This document shows, piece by piece, positions 1 to 11,402 of a stretch of 64,000 nt of DNA; the first letter of the stretch is position 1; each line of letters opens with the position of its first letter. This DNA comes from Loripinus fragilis (Eukaryota > Mollusca > Bivalvia > Lucinida > Lucinidae). The stretch covers positions 20,536,130 to 20,600,129 of the forward strand of contig OZ026520.1 of NCBI GenBank assembly GCA_964019695.1, given 5' to 3'. A program made the position numbers and the translations under genes. Below the pieces are notes generated by a model that searched no databases, was not told where the DNA came from, and saw only the letters and a program-made list of their open reading frames with translations.

Positions 1-130
1 TGTAATTGAACGCTCCTTTTGAGTGTAGAATTCGCCTAAATCGTAACAAAACTTATCATTTTGCTTTTGTCATGAGTAACGTACTTAGACAACGGCATAA
101 AACTCTTTCATATTCTATTATAAATAAACT

Positions 131-231
131 AAGGTACGAGTTGACTTAGGTACGAGTTAACTAAGGTACGAGTTGACCAAAAATGGGTACGAGTTGACTA
201 AGGTACGAGTTGACTTAGGTACGAGTTGACC
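131..231. repeat. Short minisatellite, unit TACGAGTTGAC
   Basis: The 11-mer TACGAGTTGAC recurs about seven times, joined by short linkers such as TTAGG or TAAGG; one unit reads TACGAGTTAAC. It is a local tandem array with no coding role visible. Confidence 0.9.
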
Positions 232-1289
232 AGTACCCCTGAAAATTACTTTTGTTAAACGCTCATTAAATATGTCCACAATTTCTTATCAGCAATATGG
301 AGCTCGGACCCAGTTTGGAGTAACAGTTGATTGAAATTTCATTGAAGATAAAAGGGAGAAGTTTTCTTCGGCTAGATGGCACTTGCCACTTCAATCTTCT
401 TTAGCCTAATGGGTTTTCGATGACTTTCACAACGGATTTTGCCCAGTTTCCTAGGGTCTGTTTGTTTCTAAATCAATATCTGAAGTTTCATATGGTGAAG
501 ACTGCAACCTGAACAGAAATGATGGGGGGGGGGGGGGGGGGGTACACGAAGGAGCTGGCAATATCGATCCGATCCCCATGTGCATCCCGATTTTTAGGAA
601 AGCGTATAGATGTCCGAGATTGTTTTGATTGTCTCCCTTGTTAAAAAATGTTTTGCCAGGAACAGGAGAAAGAAGAAAGTTACAAAAGGAATAAATGGTA
701 ATTTGTTTGACCATTTATGTTTTGCACAGCAGAGATTTGATAGTTTCTAAGTTGGAGGCCATGTTTTGTTATTTAATGGTTTGCTTTTTTACTTTTCCTA
801 AAAATGTGTAACAAAACCGATTATTGTGTGTCACACAATTTCGTGGCATTGTTAACAGCATGAAGAAAGGAAAACAAAAGGGATAGTTAGTAAATAATCG
901 GCAGAATATGAGGGATTTTATTGTACCCATGTCCCTACTTACATCAGCAAAAAAGGCATTTATTTGGAGAAGATTTACCTCATTTTGAACAGTCTCTATT
1001 CTTTGCAACAAACACCAACTACCCTGTCAAAAATGCATGTCAATAAATGGGCGTAGACAGAAAAGGAGGAACAATACTTATAGGGAAGGATGGAACATTG
1101 AAGGATCAAGCAGTATTAAAGAGAAAAAGGAGGAATAATACTGCTAGGGCGATGGAACCATTATAGAAAAACTAATGGAGAGCCCGGCAGTAAGGAACAA
1201 TACTGATAGGGATGGATCGGGGGAAGGATGCCAGGAACATTAGAGAGAGATTAGTGAGGAAAGAGAAATTTTGTCAACCAAATTTTCCT
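232..1289. other. Non-coding stretch with poly-G tract
   Basis: No gene is supported. A 19-base G run lies at 524-542. The open frames on the minus strand here are short, low in complexity (a proline run from the G tract) and lack splice context. From 1060 to 1250 the purine-rich phrase AGGAGGAACAATACT recurs in loose form. Confidence 0.6.
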
Positions 1290-1425
1290 GAATGGAAACA
1301 TATGTTGGTTGTACGCAAAAGAACCGTTTCGGTGGGACAGTTTTATTGAGCACCCAAAACATGTTTTTACATTCATGAATAAGAAAATAGTTACACTTTT
1401 ACGCGTAAAAAGTTCCTTTATCTGG
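1290..1425. repeat. Palindromic repeat, AACATATGTT family
   Basis: This is a copy of a family whose core is CAAAAGAACCGTCTC next to its own complement GAGACGGTTCTTTTG and the phrase AGCACCCAAAACATATGTT. Here the pairing has decayed. Better copies are at 17965-18100 and 19600-19760, with fragments at 12975-13035, 17415-17445 and 48570-48650. It is probably a small non-autonomous DNA transposon. Confidence 0.6.
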
Positions 1426-1469
1426 ACCTTAGATAATGAAGAGAAAAAAGGAGAGGAAGCATGAGAAAT

Positions 1470-1580
1470 TGGCCCAGATGTGATATCTGGCTAGTGCTTG
1501 ATCTGGAAGGGATCAGTGTTAGCCCTGTTTACGTGATTTTGAGGCTGACTTTCCATAGAAAGTCAATCTAAAAATACTTA
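1470..1580. repeat. Dispersed repeat, copy 1
   Basis: It shares phrases with 3475-3660, in the same order: TGTGATA...CTAGTGCT.GATCTG, AGGGATCAGTG.TAGCC, and TTTTGAGGCTGACTTTCC followed by ATAGAAAGTCAA. The pair are direct copies of one element; the second copy carries extra internal sequence. Confidence 0.65.
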
Positions 1581-1766
1581 ATTTTGATACTCAAAAGAAT
1601 CATCTTGATGAGATGGTTTTTCTAGCACCCAAAACATATATTTTAACTCAATATGAACTTAGGAACTACCTAGATGCATACATATCATTATTTCAGGAAT
1701 TCATTATGGGATTTTCCGATGGCAAAGCTGCATATGAGCAAAAGAAGCGTGAGTTAAAGGTACATG

Positions 1767-2015
1767 CTAGGGACAAAAATATTTCAACATTGCACTTGTC
1801 CTGCAAGACGAGTGACTTACAATTTTCACTCGTCCTGCAAACACATGCACTTGTCCTTTAAAAGCGTTACAATAAAGAACATAAGGGAGTAATTTGTAAT
1901 ATGACTTCAAATCCTCGAGTAATTCTTACCAGGACGAGTGCTTTGGGAAGACTTACTTGTCCTTTCTAGATTTCACTCGTAATTATGAGCGGGCGAGTGG
2001 AATTTTTGTCCCCTG
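1767..2015. mobile_element. 249-bp MITE with 5-bp target duplication
   Basis: The ends are inverted: CTAGGGACAAAAAT on the left pairs with ATTTTTGTCCCCTG on the right (two mismatches). The element is flanked by ACATG on both sides (1762-1766 and 2016-2020). Inside are repeated ACTTGTCCTG and CGAGTG motifs. There is no transposase frame, so it is non-autonomous. The end type and 5-bp duplication match four other elements here. Confidence 0.75.
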
Positions 2016-2393
2016 ACATGCAAAGCTAGATCAGACCAAGAAGGTATCACTGGCTACTGTATCCCTTGTTTGGAGCTGTCTGTCCCCTCAGGAAGTAGCA
2101 AGAAGGCTTTCGCAAACCCAGACCAAATAATATAAATGAAAGTATATGATTGTTTATACTGTTTTTAGGAATACTATTTTAATTGAACATATGTTGTTTC
2201 TGTTCAGTTGTCAGTTGTTTACACCAGTGGAATTGAAAATTGTTTAGAAATTGGCAAAGATCACAAATTTAACATACAACTTCAAGAGAGGACCTTTCTT
2301 TAAGGCAAACCCATAAAGAAGGGAGAATGATACAAGCTGTGTCTCATTTCAAATCTTGCAAACTTTTCTTAAAATGCTCAGATTTGGCAAGTT
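2016..2393. other. No gene seen
   Basis: AT-rich single-copy-looking sequence between a MITE and a tRNA-like element. I see no coding or repeat structure in it. Confidence 0.5.
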
Positions 2394-2482
2394 GGTATAG
2401 TTCAATTGGCAGAACAACCTCAGGTTATGCTATGTAAGCACCTGGAGGTATGTCTGGGTTCGAACCCCAGTGCTAGCAGTCT
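2394..2482 (+). repeat. tRNA-like sequence, pseudogene or SINE head
   Basis: A D-arm-like A box (TATAGTTCAATTGGCAGAAC) is followed 40 bases later by a perfect T arm (CTGGG, a seven-base loop, CCCAG) containing the B box GGTTCGAACC. The sequence after the T arm (TGCTAGC) does not pair with the 5' side, so an intact acceptor stem is missing. I read it as a tRNA pseudogene or a tRNA-derived SINE head, not a working tRNA gene. Confidence 0.55.
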
Positions 2483-2593
2483 GATCTGATGCTTTGTTTT
2501 TATTCAAAAATATGAAAAACATAAAAAATGATCAAAAATTCAGTCAAATTATACCATTTTTGAAAAGCATTTAGGAAGTGAAAAAAGTTTTAT

Positions 2594-3165
2594 CATATGA
2601 AGTCGCGTCTGGGAGTGAAATGACGCCATGCAATAAAATCGATAAACCACTAGTGGTTTATAGATTTACTGGTAACGTTATGTCGTCCATAACAACGTTG
2701 CATACATAATGACAAAATTATAAAGCTTTTACGCCAGAAATCAGATTTCAAAGTATTTGTCATATGATAAATAGAATCTAACATTCATGCTCAGGCCAAA
2801 ATGAAATATATGTGTGGTTCCTGTTGCATACTAACAAAATTTAGGGTAGGTAGGTAGGGAAATTATTAAATTTTGTCATAACATTTAACAAAGAAAATAG
2901 TGACAAAATCTGAAAACGTGCCCATTTTAGGTATTTTTTCTCCAAAGACCATTTTAATGTTTAGGGTAGGGTTAGAAAAATTAGGGTAGGTAGGCAACAG
3001 GAACCACACATATATTTCATTTAAGCCTCATGTTTTATTGAATTTATTAAACTTGTTGCGAAAAAGAGATAAAAAGCTTGGCAAGCCTCCGATTTTATCT
3101 ATTTTCCCCAACTTGTTTAATAAATTCAATAAAACATGAGCACTCATGTATTGGTAATGTCTGAA
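2594..3165. repeat. Hairpin-ended dispersed repeat, copy 1
   Basis: It aligns with 16735-17035: both hold AATAAAATCGATA, GAATCTAACATTC, and a strong hairpin made of TTTATTGAATTTATTAAACT and its complement, with a short loop ending in TTTTCCCCAAC. In this copy a second element (2798-3022) has been inserted just before the hairpin. Confidence 0.7.
2798..3022. mobile_element. 225-bp MITE nested in a hairpin repeat
   Basis: The ends are inverted repeats of about 27 bases (AAATGAAATATATGTGTGGT... and its complement). The interior carries TTAGGGTAGGTAGG motifs near both ends. The related sequence at 16890-16910 lacks this block, so it is an insertion. The target duplication is unclear (AGGCC on the left, AAGCC on the right). 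Confidence 0.7.
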
Positions 3166-5060
3166 AAGTATTCGTGAACACTGATGTAAGATCCTCTATG
3201 TCTCCCTTGTAAATTAAGGTTTAGAATTAAAAGTCAATCTCTGAGGAACAAAACTCAGAGTTAAAATAATTGATAACCTTTGATTTGATAAAAATGCAAG
3301 AAGTTTTATACATGTACCCCTTAAAAAACAGTAAGATTCTGTGTATAAAGTGGCTTTAAAAGTCTTCTTCTCAGAAAAATAGTCTGATCTGCTGTTTGCA
3401 TATCAAAATATGATAATCTTTCTTCAAACGATTTTATCTTAAAAAGCCACTAAACTAGAGCACTAAAACTCATGATTTGAAATAGGCCCATATGTGATAA
3501 CTGTCTAGTGCTAGATCTGAAAATGAAAAAGGGATCAGTGCTAGCCATGTTAATGTGTAAAGCCATACATCAGCAGATGCTTAAATACATTGGTGAGTTT
3601 TCAGAATTATTCCTGAATTCAGGATTTTGAGGCTGACTTTCCATAGAAAGTCAACCTAAAACACTGTAGTCTGAATAAGGCAGATTAAAGCAGCTTATCC
3701 AATTTCAGTTCAGTTTAAAAAGACAATTCATTATTGACCATTTAATATTTTATAGGTAGATTGCAAGTTTTGAGATTTTAATTTCTTAAGTTCAGGATTT
3801 TGGAAGTTTGGAACTTTCACACATGTAAATAAAATCCACCTGGTAGTCCTGGACCAGTGGATACTAGATACCCTAACAAATTTAGTCATTTTGTTGAATG
3901 GAAAACTTCTATGGCCATATCAGTCCGACTTAATGCTGATGTCAAAACTATATCACTCACTGACACTCAGCTAAATGTTGTTTACAATATCTTGCTGATA
4001 TACATGCTATATGGAACCAATGATGGTAAGGTATTGGTCTGCTGACTAAACCGATAGACCAATGTGAGTCTGTGTCCAACAAGATATCAGTCCAACTTTC
4101 ACCCTATGGGCAAAATGATATCGCTCCAATAACTAACTGATTTCCAAACAATATCCATCTTATGATGGTTAGATATTGGTTTACTAACTAGGGGTAGAGA
4201 CTGTGGCATGCTTGAGGGGCCCTCTCTTGTCAGGCCATTAGGGATTACATTTTGGCTTCTCTTCAAAAAGACTCTGGCTCTCTGTTGACAAGTAATTGAA
4301 CTCTGCTTACAGCTAAAAACTTAGCAGGTCATCACATAGTGTCCATTATTGTACATGTCCCGACCAAGGAGTTGGGAAGGGAGAGGGGCATTCCCTTGAA
4401 AATCACATAATGACATTGTGAGCTTTCGATGCTACAGAAGTGACATAAGGACCAAACTTATTGCTTCTGCATGTGTGTGCAGTCACTATCCAAACCACAG
4501 ATTTGATGGCTGTCATTTAGGCCTAAAACAAATAATAATGTTTCAGGTTACCCGACTTTGCCTAATTTTTAGTGTTTATTCTTGGCAGGGGATTTCCCCC
4601 AGTTTTTGAAAGATCCCCCCCCCCCCCTAAATTTAAGGAGGGTGGGTGTGATATTTTTTATATAAACCAATGAAAAAATATTCTAAAATTTAAGTAAACT
4701 ACTCACTCTTCTTTTCTTTTTTTCAAATGGTACTGGTAGCATACTGATTTTTTTTTTGTCCCTAAATCTTTTTTTATATTTTTTATGGGATTTCCCAGTT
4801 TAATCAGTCTCCCCATGTAAACACTTATAACAAAATAAAAACATCTTTTGTAGATGTACCTAATGTCTCTATTTCAAAAATTAATGTAACCTGAAACTTC
4901 AAAAGTGCTCATGTCCGCATCTAGGTAGTGCCTAAGTTCATATTAATATTTTTATCATATGCGTGTGCGTGTAAAAAAGCTGTGAAATAATATATTCTAT
5001 ATATGTGCGCGTATTATCTTCCGATACGTGGCTTTCTTCACATACTGAGTTAAGGACACA
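3166..5060. other. Non-coding region, one repeat copy, poly-C tract
   Basis: The second copy of the repeat at 1470 occupies 3475-3660. A 13-base C run is at 4615-4627. A loose CAATATC/GATATTGGT motif recurs between 3985 and 4185. No open frame has domain or splice support. Confidence 0.5.
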
Positions 5061-5480
5061 ATGTCTAGACGCGTTGTAGATAAACGGCGGAACTCTAAAT
5101 CCATGTTCTGTTCAGTTCCTAAAACAACAACAATGGCGTCCTGCACGAAACAAAATGTGTTTGTTGACGAGAAAAGGTTTACTCATTATTACAAAAACCT
5201 GTCGTACGATTGGTCATTTTATATTTTGACGAATGCAGAGTTCGATAAGCCGGTTGCCTTCCCAAATAGTCGTATAAGCCATAAGAGAACTGCCTACGAT
5301 TATAGGGTTGGATTTTGGCTCAAGCCTATAGGTACAAGTATGAGCTTTCACAAAAAAAAACTTGGTCTTATACAACTAGAAATGATGTTTATGAAACACT
5401 ATGCCCCCAAACCCTTTGCTTGTCAAGAAGAATGGTACTCTTTAAATTTTATATTCTTCTATATATATAATTCTTCTATA
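5061..5480 (+). CDS. Hypothetical ORF, possible first exon
   Basis: An ATG at 5061 opens a frame of 155 codons to 5528, but the last part runs into an unrelated LINE fragment that starts near 5481, so only about 135 codons are native. The composition is protein-like and mixed (basic start MSRRVVDKRR, then an aromatic-rich middle with FDKPVAFPNSR and GFWLKPI). I do not recognise the family. A good donor, CCTATAG/GTACAAGT, occurs at 5331 in phase 1, so a first coding exon of 5061-5331 is possible, but I could not find a matching downstream exon. It may equally be a remnant or chance. Confidence 0.3.
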
Positions 5481-5852
5481 AGGTGGTGGAGGGGCTGGTG
5501 CCAGCAATGCAATCTCATGACTTTTTGACTCCTATCCGGGGAAAACGCCAAATTAAATCCAAACAATATACAGACTGTGTCACTAGTAACATCATTGACA
5601 AACAATCTACAAACAATAGTAAATGCTTTAAGATAATCCAGTGCAATTCTGAAACATACAAAAACTCATTCTTCCCCAGGACTATCATCGACTGGAACCA
5701 TTTGGACGACAACTTTGTGCGCGCAGATACAGTTGACGGCTTCAGGAAAGCCGTCCATCATTGGGACTAGCTATCATCCCAGCTCTCTCCCGTTGCATCA
5801 ACGCTGAAAGGCCCTGCAACGTATATATTCAGATTCAGATTCAGATTATAAT
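5481..5852 (+). mobile_element. 3' end of a CR1/L2-type LINE
   Basis: The frame from 5481 to 5769 reads like the C-terminal end of LINE reverse transcriptases: VPAMQSHDFLTPIRGKR near the start and FFPRTIIDWNHLDD near the end, a pattern familiar from CR1/L2-like elements. The stop at 5768-5770 is followed by a short 3' UTR and the microsatellite tail CAGATT x3 (5831-5848), a typical 3' terminus of this group. It is 5'-truncated; the reverse transcriptase core is absent. Confidence 0.75.
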
Positions 5853-7281
5853 GCACAAGGGTAAAAACATAGAACTTCCGACGCTTTTTAGCTGTGTAGT
5901 ATACTGATGGTACCGTTGAGTATGCTTGCTTCCTGCCAATGCGACCCTTCCTGTCAGTTGGAGCACCATGGTGAATCAGAATTTTAGCTCGTGACAAGTA
6001 TTGGAACGTCCGAAAATCCTGACGCATCAAAGTGAGAGTTCACAAAGTAAAGATAAAATGGGGAAAAAGCTGGATCAAGTTGCAATTTCATTCAAGAAAT
6101 AATAATTTATGTCTAAAATTTCCAAAATACCTTAATTCTCAAAAAAAGTTTTAAGCCCAATAAGAATTGGTATATTTGTTTTGAAATCACCCTTTTTAGC
6201 TGACTAATTCTTTATTGATCATGGAGACGCTTGTTCAACCTATATTACGTTTTTTTCTGAAAATTACAGTGCAGTTCACTTGATAAATTCTGTTACCTTT
6301 ATCGATCTTTTGTCTCTATTTTTTGAATGAAAAAATCGATTTTGGACTTTTTTTCAAGCATATCCCAAGGGGTTAGACAGGAAATAGTGGGACTACAATC
6401 CAATAACTAAGACCACAGACATTTCTATGAAGTGATATACATTTTTGGTACATTTTTGGTTTCTCCAGACCCATTTAACTGATAGTGAGCTATTGCTATC
6501 ATGGAATGTCCATCCTACAGTTGTAAGTTTGTCTCGTTTTTTTTTTCAGTGACCCTATTGTTTGTAGCCTTTTAAAGAAATAATAAAAAAGTGAAAATTT
6601 GCATTAGAGTTTAGGAATCATTCAGAAGAAACATATTATTTGAACTGGACTGTAGATTCATATCATGCTTGACCATTGTGGTTTTATCAACTGACCAATC
6701 AGAGCAATGGATTTAACGGGAAGCATTTAAGTGATCCAGAGCAATGACATCATGTTGATGAAAGACCGCTGTTTACAAATTTTGTGTTGCGGCTATGTTA
6801 AGTTCCTTTTCTTCTTTGTTACAAGTGTTTAGTTAATATTTTTTGCTTAGATAAAAAAATATAGAGAGTAGCCATAATGCGCATGCGCAAAAAATGTGAT
6901 AAGATGGTCGAATACACAGCAAACCAGGCTAATTGTAACCGATGAATAATAAATTGCAAACGGTAAATAATTGTAACCGTTGAATAATTGTCAAAGATGA
7001 CGGATCAACATACGAAGTAGATGTAGCCAGCATGAGCGCAACTACCCAGTCACACGTGCTCCATTGCCTGGGTCACCCATCCAGCTACTAACTGAGCTCT
7101 GCATTGCTTAACTTCGCAACTTTGGCCTGACACACTACACATGGCTGTAAAAGCTAGCTCATACAGCGAGGCTGTATGTGTGCCTTATATACCTGTGGTA
7201 CCCATTAACACTACAGCTTTGTCACCACTTCAGCACGGTTTATGCTTGGAAGTGTCTACAGGTATGAGCCTGTATCCCTAG
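5853..7281. other. No gene seen
   Basis: AT-rich sequence with no supported gene. A repeated TAATTGTAACCG.TGAATAAT phrase occurs at 6930-6990. Short minus-strand frames at its right end belong to the element starting at 7282. Confidence 0.5.
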
Positions 7282-8439
7282 CAGGGGTATGGAAATCCCA
7301 TGCCCGACTTGTCCGACACGGTAAATTTGGATGACAGACAAGTTGAATTTTCCTGCTGAGTTGCCCGCGGACAAGTGAACATCTGGGGTGAATTTCCATT
7401 TGTTTTGGCACTCTTTTCTGCCCCAAAATTCTATGAAAAAGAGGTGCCAATTAAGGAAGGGAACGCTAAATTTACATGTTTTTTCCCCCAAGCCTTTGGA
7501 ATTTTATCGTTCACGAAACTTATGACTTTCTTATGACATTTGAAACTTGGCTTTAAAATACCAATAAAGGCTGAAAACAGCGAATTTAAGGCACCTGTGG
7601 ATACCTAGCAAACTATTATGCGTGGTTGTATGTCAAAATTATAAAATCATTGGCTATTTTAATTGAATTTTCTTGTTGAAACTCATCAATTTGCCAATGG
7701 TTTTTATGTAAAATTCCAGTCTAAGAAATAGCCAGTTGAGGTAGTTATTTTTAGACCAGCTGATAACTCCCCAGTACTGGTAAAGTTAAGGTAAGGACAA
7801 TTAATTGTTTTCAGAGTTCCTTTGGTGACCATCAATGTGTTCTATGTACATTTCATTGTTAGAGCAGTGGAGGGATTAATTTGTCAGTTTATCCTTTTAG
7901 TTTATTTCATCTTACCACTATAACAAACTAACATTTTTTATTTAAAATTAGATGCACTTATAGTAATTAGACAGGACAGCTGATTAAATATTAACAGCTC
8001 ATGAACTATCAAACATGCATCAAAACATTGGACACAATTTAAGGGTGTAAAAGAGAGCTCAGAATAATCTGCAGAAAAAACTGAAGCCTGCTGCCATGAG
8101 TTACCCATAGAAAAAATGAGAACCAGTTTGAAAAATCTTGACTTAAATTAATGTACATTGTATTGAATTAAAATTTAGCACCAACTGTTTTGAAGAATTA
8201 CCAGCTTACATGTAAGTTACTTTGTATAACATAAGCTATTTAATCTTCAAAAAGGAATATAATTGTAAATAAATAAAGCCACTGAAATAAAAAGTAACAT
8301 TCATTCATACATTAAATGAACAAGCAGTAAATAATTTGCTGTAAAATTTGGACAAGTAAGATTCAGTGCAGGACAAGTAGATTTTTGTAGTGTACTTGTC
8401 CATGGACAAGTAGAAAATTTTGGGATTTCCACACCCCTG
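7282..8439. mobile_element. 1,158-bp CAGGGG-ended DNA element
   Basis: The left end CAGGGGTATGGAAATCCC pairs with the right end GGGATTTCCACACCCCTG. CCTAG flanks both sides (7277-7281 and 8440-8444), a 5-bp target duplication. GGACAAGT motifs cluster inside both ends (7305-7375 and 8350-8415), as expected for sub-terminal transposase sites. No transposase frame remains. Confidence 0.8.
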
Positions 8440-8545
8440 CCTAGACTACGATTCTAGAGGTACCGGACCGTACCTCTAGACTACAAGTCTAGGGGTATGG
8501 GCCCCTATCTGTAGACAGTCCACCGAGGACTGGCTAGGGGTACGG
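8440..8545. repeat. CTAG-rich palindromic cluster
   Basis: Several short palindromes are packed together: TCTAGAGGTACCGGACC / CCGTACCTCTAGA, and CTAGGGGTATGGGCCCCTA. The CAGGGG-ended element inserted next to this cluster at a CCTAG site. Confidence 0.55.
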
Positions 8546-9997
8546 CTATAAAATTTCATTTATATGTATATGTTGTAACTGATTTTACAGTTTGAGATAT
8601 CTAATCCAACAAAAACTCTAGTTACAAATTCGCATCTATTTTGGTAGCCAATCCTGATGTAAAGTCAAAACTCTTAATAATGTCACTAGTTATAAAAGAA
8701 TATTCAATATCCGACAAAAAATTGCTGGGAACGGGTCTGTTTCCATTAAAATTCCTTCTTTATAACAGAATATTCACTTAAGGAAACAGACAGTAACTTC
8801 TGGGAACAGATAAACAAAGTCTATTGAAAATAAATTCATTATAACAGAATTGGTACCATGTGTCAGACAATTTTGTCATCAGAACAAGGTCTTTTTGCAT
8901 GAACAGGTTTCTGTCTCACTTGATAAGTGGGAAGCTTTGTGCATTTTGATGAATATGAAATTGAACTGATGTTTACATTTGGAATAATAGCATTTTACTT
9001 CATTTGTATAATATTTTCTTTACCAAATGATTATTATGTGGAAATCTGGTAATGGTCAAAATTTCTTTATAACAGCAAATTCACTTTAACGTCAAAGATA
9101 GCTTGGAACAAACAGTGTCGTTATAAAGAGGGTTGACTGTACTGTGCTTATTTCAAGCCAATAATTGCTGGTAGCAAAGGCTTACATGTATAAAGCCTCC
9201 ACATCGTGCACGTATGGAAGGAAACAGACTAAAAATTAATGTATTACAGAAATTTACATTGTTTCTCTCTTTCCATTTCTTCTTGCTTTAAACATACTTC
9301 AGTGATTTCACTGCATTGAACGACATGTTTGGCATCCAAAGTTGAGCTGTCTCCATTGGTTGTGATGATCAAGTGAAAAACATAATACTCTCAGCATTTG
9401 GTAGAAAAAAATGTAAAATCCCTATATGGATTTTGAGCCATTTTGACTAGATGACTTAGAATGTTTATGGATTGGATATTTAATGGATGGATGTCCAGTT
9501 ATTAATTGCGCCGTGGCACAAGAAAAACTGTCAGACAAATTTAAATATTAATGATTGAGCCTGGCGTTAACCTGTCTTCAAGTTTTGCGACAAAGTGATA
9601 TGGTACTATCTAGAAAATTTTGTTTGTAGCAAGACTAGATATGGTACTTTTCAACAAATATGTGAGTCTCAATTGCACTGATCAGACTGCGCAGGCTGGT
9701 CTGTACCTTTGTTGTTGGCAAATGCCTAAGACAGGTTTTCACGCGCTGGGCCCATTTAATGTAAATTTGTGTTTGTTTGGATTATAAAATAAGACAATAG
9801 TTGGGTGTTCACTGCAGAAAGAGCAATTTGGGGGTGCTAAAAAGAATTCCGCAATTTTTCCACATTTGTTCACAAGGGTCATCGGTCAATGATTGTATTT
9901 ACCCTTTCAATTGATCGCTGGCTCCCTTTCAACTGTCAAAGATGGCAACCAACAGATGTGAATATGTGACATGAGCTTTGTTGGATAAGATAATAGC
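8546..9997. other. No gene; part of an old Tc1-type repeat
   Basis: Phrases such as TATAACAGAATATTCACTT and TATAACAGCAAATTCACTT recur at 8690-9140, ending in CGTTATAAAGAGGGTTGAC followed by TGTA, which looks like the end of a Tc1/mariner-type MITE. The matching left end is not clear. The rest has no recognisable structure. Confidence 0.45.
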
Positions 9998-10090
9998 TGT
10001 TACCAGGTTATAGGTGGGTTAGGGTGTGTAACTTCGTAGGTAGGTGGGGGTTGAGTAGATCAAATAATAGGTGGATGGGTGGGTAGGTAG

Positions 10091-10788
10091 TAGTGTTGTG
10101 TATCGGACAGGAAATCACTATCGATTATCGAAATACCCTGGTCGATTGATTATCGATTTTACAATCAAAAACTATATTCACTTTACATAAAACAGTCATT
10201 TCCATAAAACAAACTTGTTACATGTGCACTGTCCATTAGAGGCTTTAGCATCATTTTGTGCTTTATGTTTTTTTGTTTGTTTGTTTGATTTGATTCTTTA
10301 CGTCCCATCAACAATCTTTTAGTTAAACATGGACAGGTCTTCCTGGGTTGAGCCAGTACTAAGCTAGGATAAATGTGTTTCACTCAAGGTCCACAACGCA
10401 GTGACGCTGTTGAAGCTTGAACCCGCGGCCCCTCGGTCTCTGCCACTGAGCTCCCTGTTTTATGTTTTATTTTTAGGCATATTTGTTCTTTTGCATTTGG
10501 CATAGATATACTGACATTTTAAAGAGCCAAAAGTCTGTTTAAAGAATTAATAGAGCCAGTGAAGGTTGTGAATGCAATATTGACCTTAATCAATGCAGAC
10601 TTGTGTAAGAATGTTTCTAGACATTCAAATGTTTTTTATGAACACATTTTATACAAGTGATCCCTAAGACTTGCTTTCCTATGATAGAAATTCGATTTAA
10701 TCAATTGTGAGAAATATCAATCGATATCTACCGATTGCAGCTCTACTTACTAATTAATCGATTATTTTGATTAATTGTTACAACACTA
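10091..10788. mobile_element. hAT-like non-autonomous element, 698 bp
   Basis: The termini are TAGTGTTG and CAACACTA, next to ATCGATTA-rich sub-terminal sequence at both ends. The flanks are GTAGGTAG on both sides (10083-10090 and 10789-10796), an 8-bp duplication typical of hAT, although the satellite target makes this match less decisive. It carries a SINE at 10266-10455 and no transposase. Confidence 0.75.
10266..10455 (-). mobile_element. tRNA-derived SINE, family B, minus strand
   Basis: The reverse strand carries a tRNA-like head (TGGCAGAGACCGAGGGGCCG then GGGTTCAAGC), a body with ACTGGCTCAACCCAGGAAGA, and a CAAACAAACAAA tail. It matches the plus-strand copy at 13851-14054 over its length. 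It is nested in the hAT-like element. Confidence 0.8.
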
Positions 10789-11402
10789 GTAGGTAGATAT
10801 GTAGGCAGGTAGGTAGGGGGTGGTTGGGTAGGTAGATGGGTGGGGGAGTAGTTAGGTCAATAGGTGGGTAGGTAGGCGGGTGGTGGGTGGGTAGGTAGGT
10901 GGGTGGGTGGGTAATTGGGTAGGTAGGTGGGGTGGTTGGGTAGGTAGATGGGTGGGGGAGTAGTTAGGTCAATACTGAATAGGTGGGTAGGTAGGTGGCT
11001 GGTTGGTGGGTAGGTAGGTGGGTGGGTGGGTAATTGGGTAGGTAGGTGGGGTGGGTAGGGTGGGTCGGTGGGTTTGGTAATTGATTGGGTAGGTAGGTCA
11101 TGTGTGGAACCAGAGGGGGGGACAGGGAGTCCAGACCCCACCTAGAAAATCACAAAGCTATAGGGTTCCTTAGCAACACTGGTCAGGATGCCCTGGAAAA
11201 TCACAACTTTTTTAGCTACAAAGCCAGCATTCAATGTTGTGCCGTTTTGGCTCGCTTTTTGTGGTAATTGGATCCTCTCTCCCCTCACCAACTTAAAAAA
11301 AAGTTGTCAGAGTTGAGTTGGCCTCCTCTGACAAATCTTTCTGGATCCTTGCATATAGGTTGGTGGGTGTGTAATTGGGTGGGTAGGTAGGTAGGGTATG
11401 GT

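Larger units (their letters stand above)
9998..11402. repeat. G-rich GTAGGTGG satellite with 112-bp super-repeat
   Basis: A satellite of GGTAGGTAGGTGGG-type units runs from about 10010 to 11105, interrupted by an inserted element at 10091-10788, and reappears at 11355-11402. Within 10800-11070 a longer unit recurs: GGTAGATGGGTGGGGGAGTA appears at 10831 and 10943, 112 bases apart. The G strand has many closely spaced GGG runs and could form G-quadruplexes. The proline-threonine frames on the minus strand are a by-product. Confidence 0.85.

Noticed and set aside
2394..2482. A working tRNA gene
   Set aside because: The A and B boxes and T arm are good, but the acceptor stem does not pair.
10857..11141. 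Proline/threonine-rich minus-strand ORF
   Set aside because: It is the complement of the GTAGGTGG satellite; the composition follows the repeat and there is no splice or start context.
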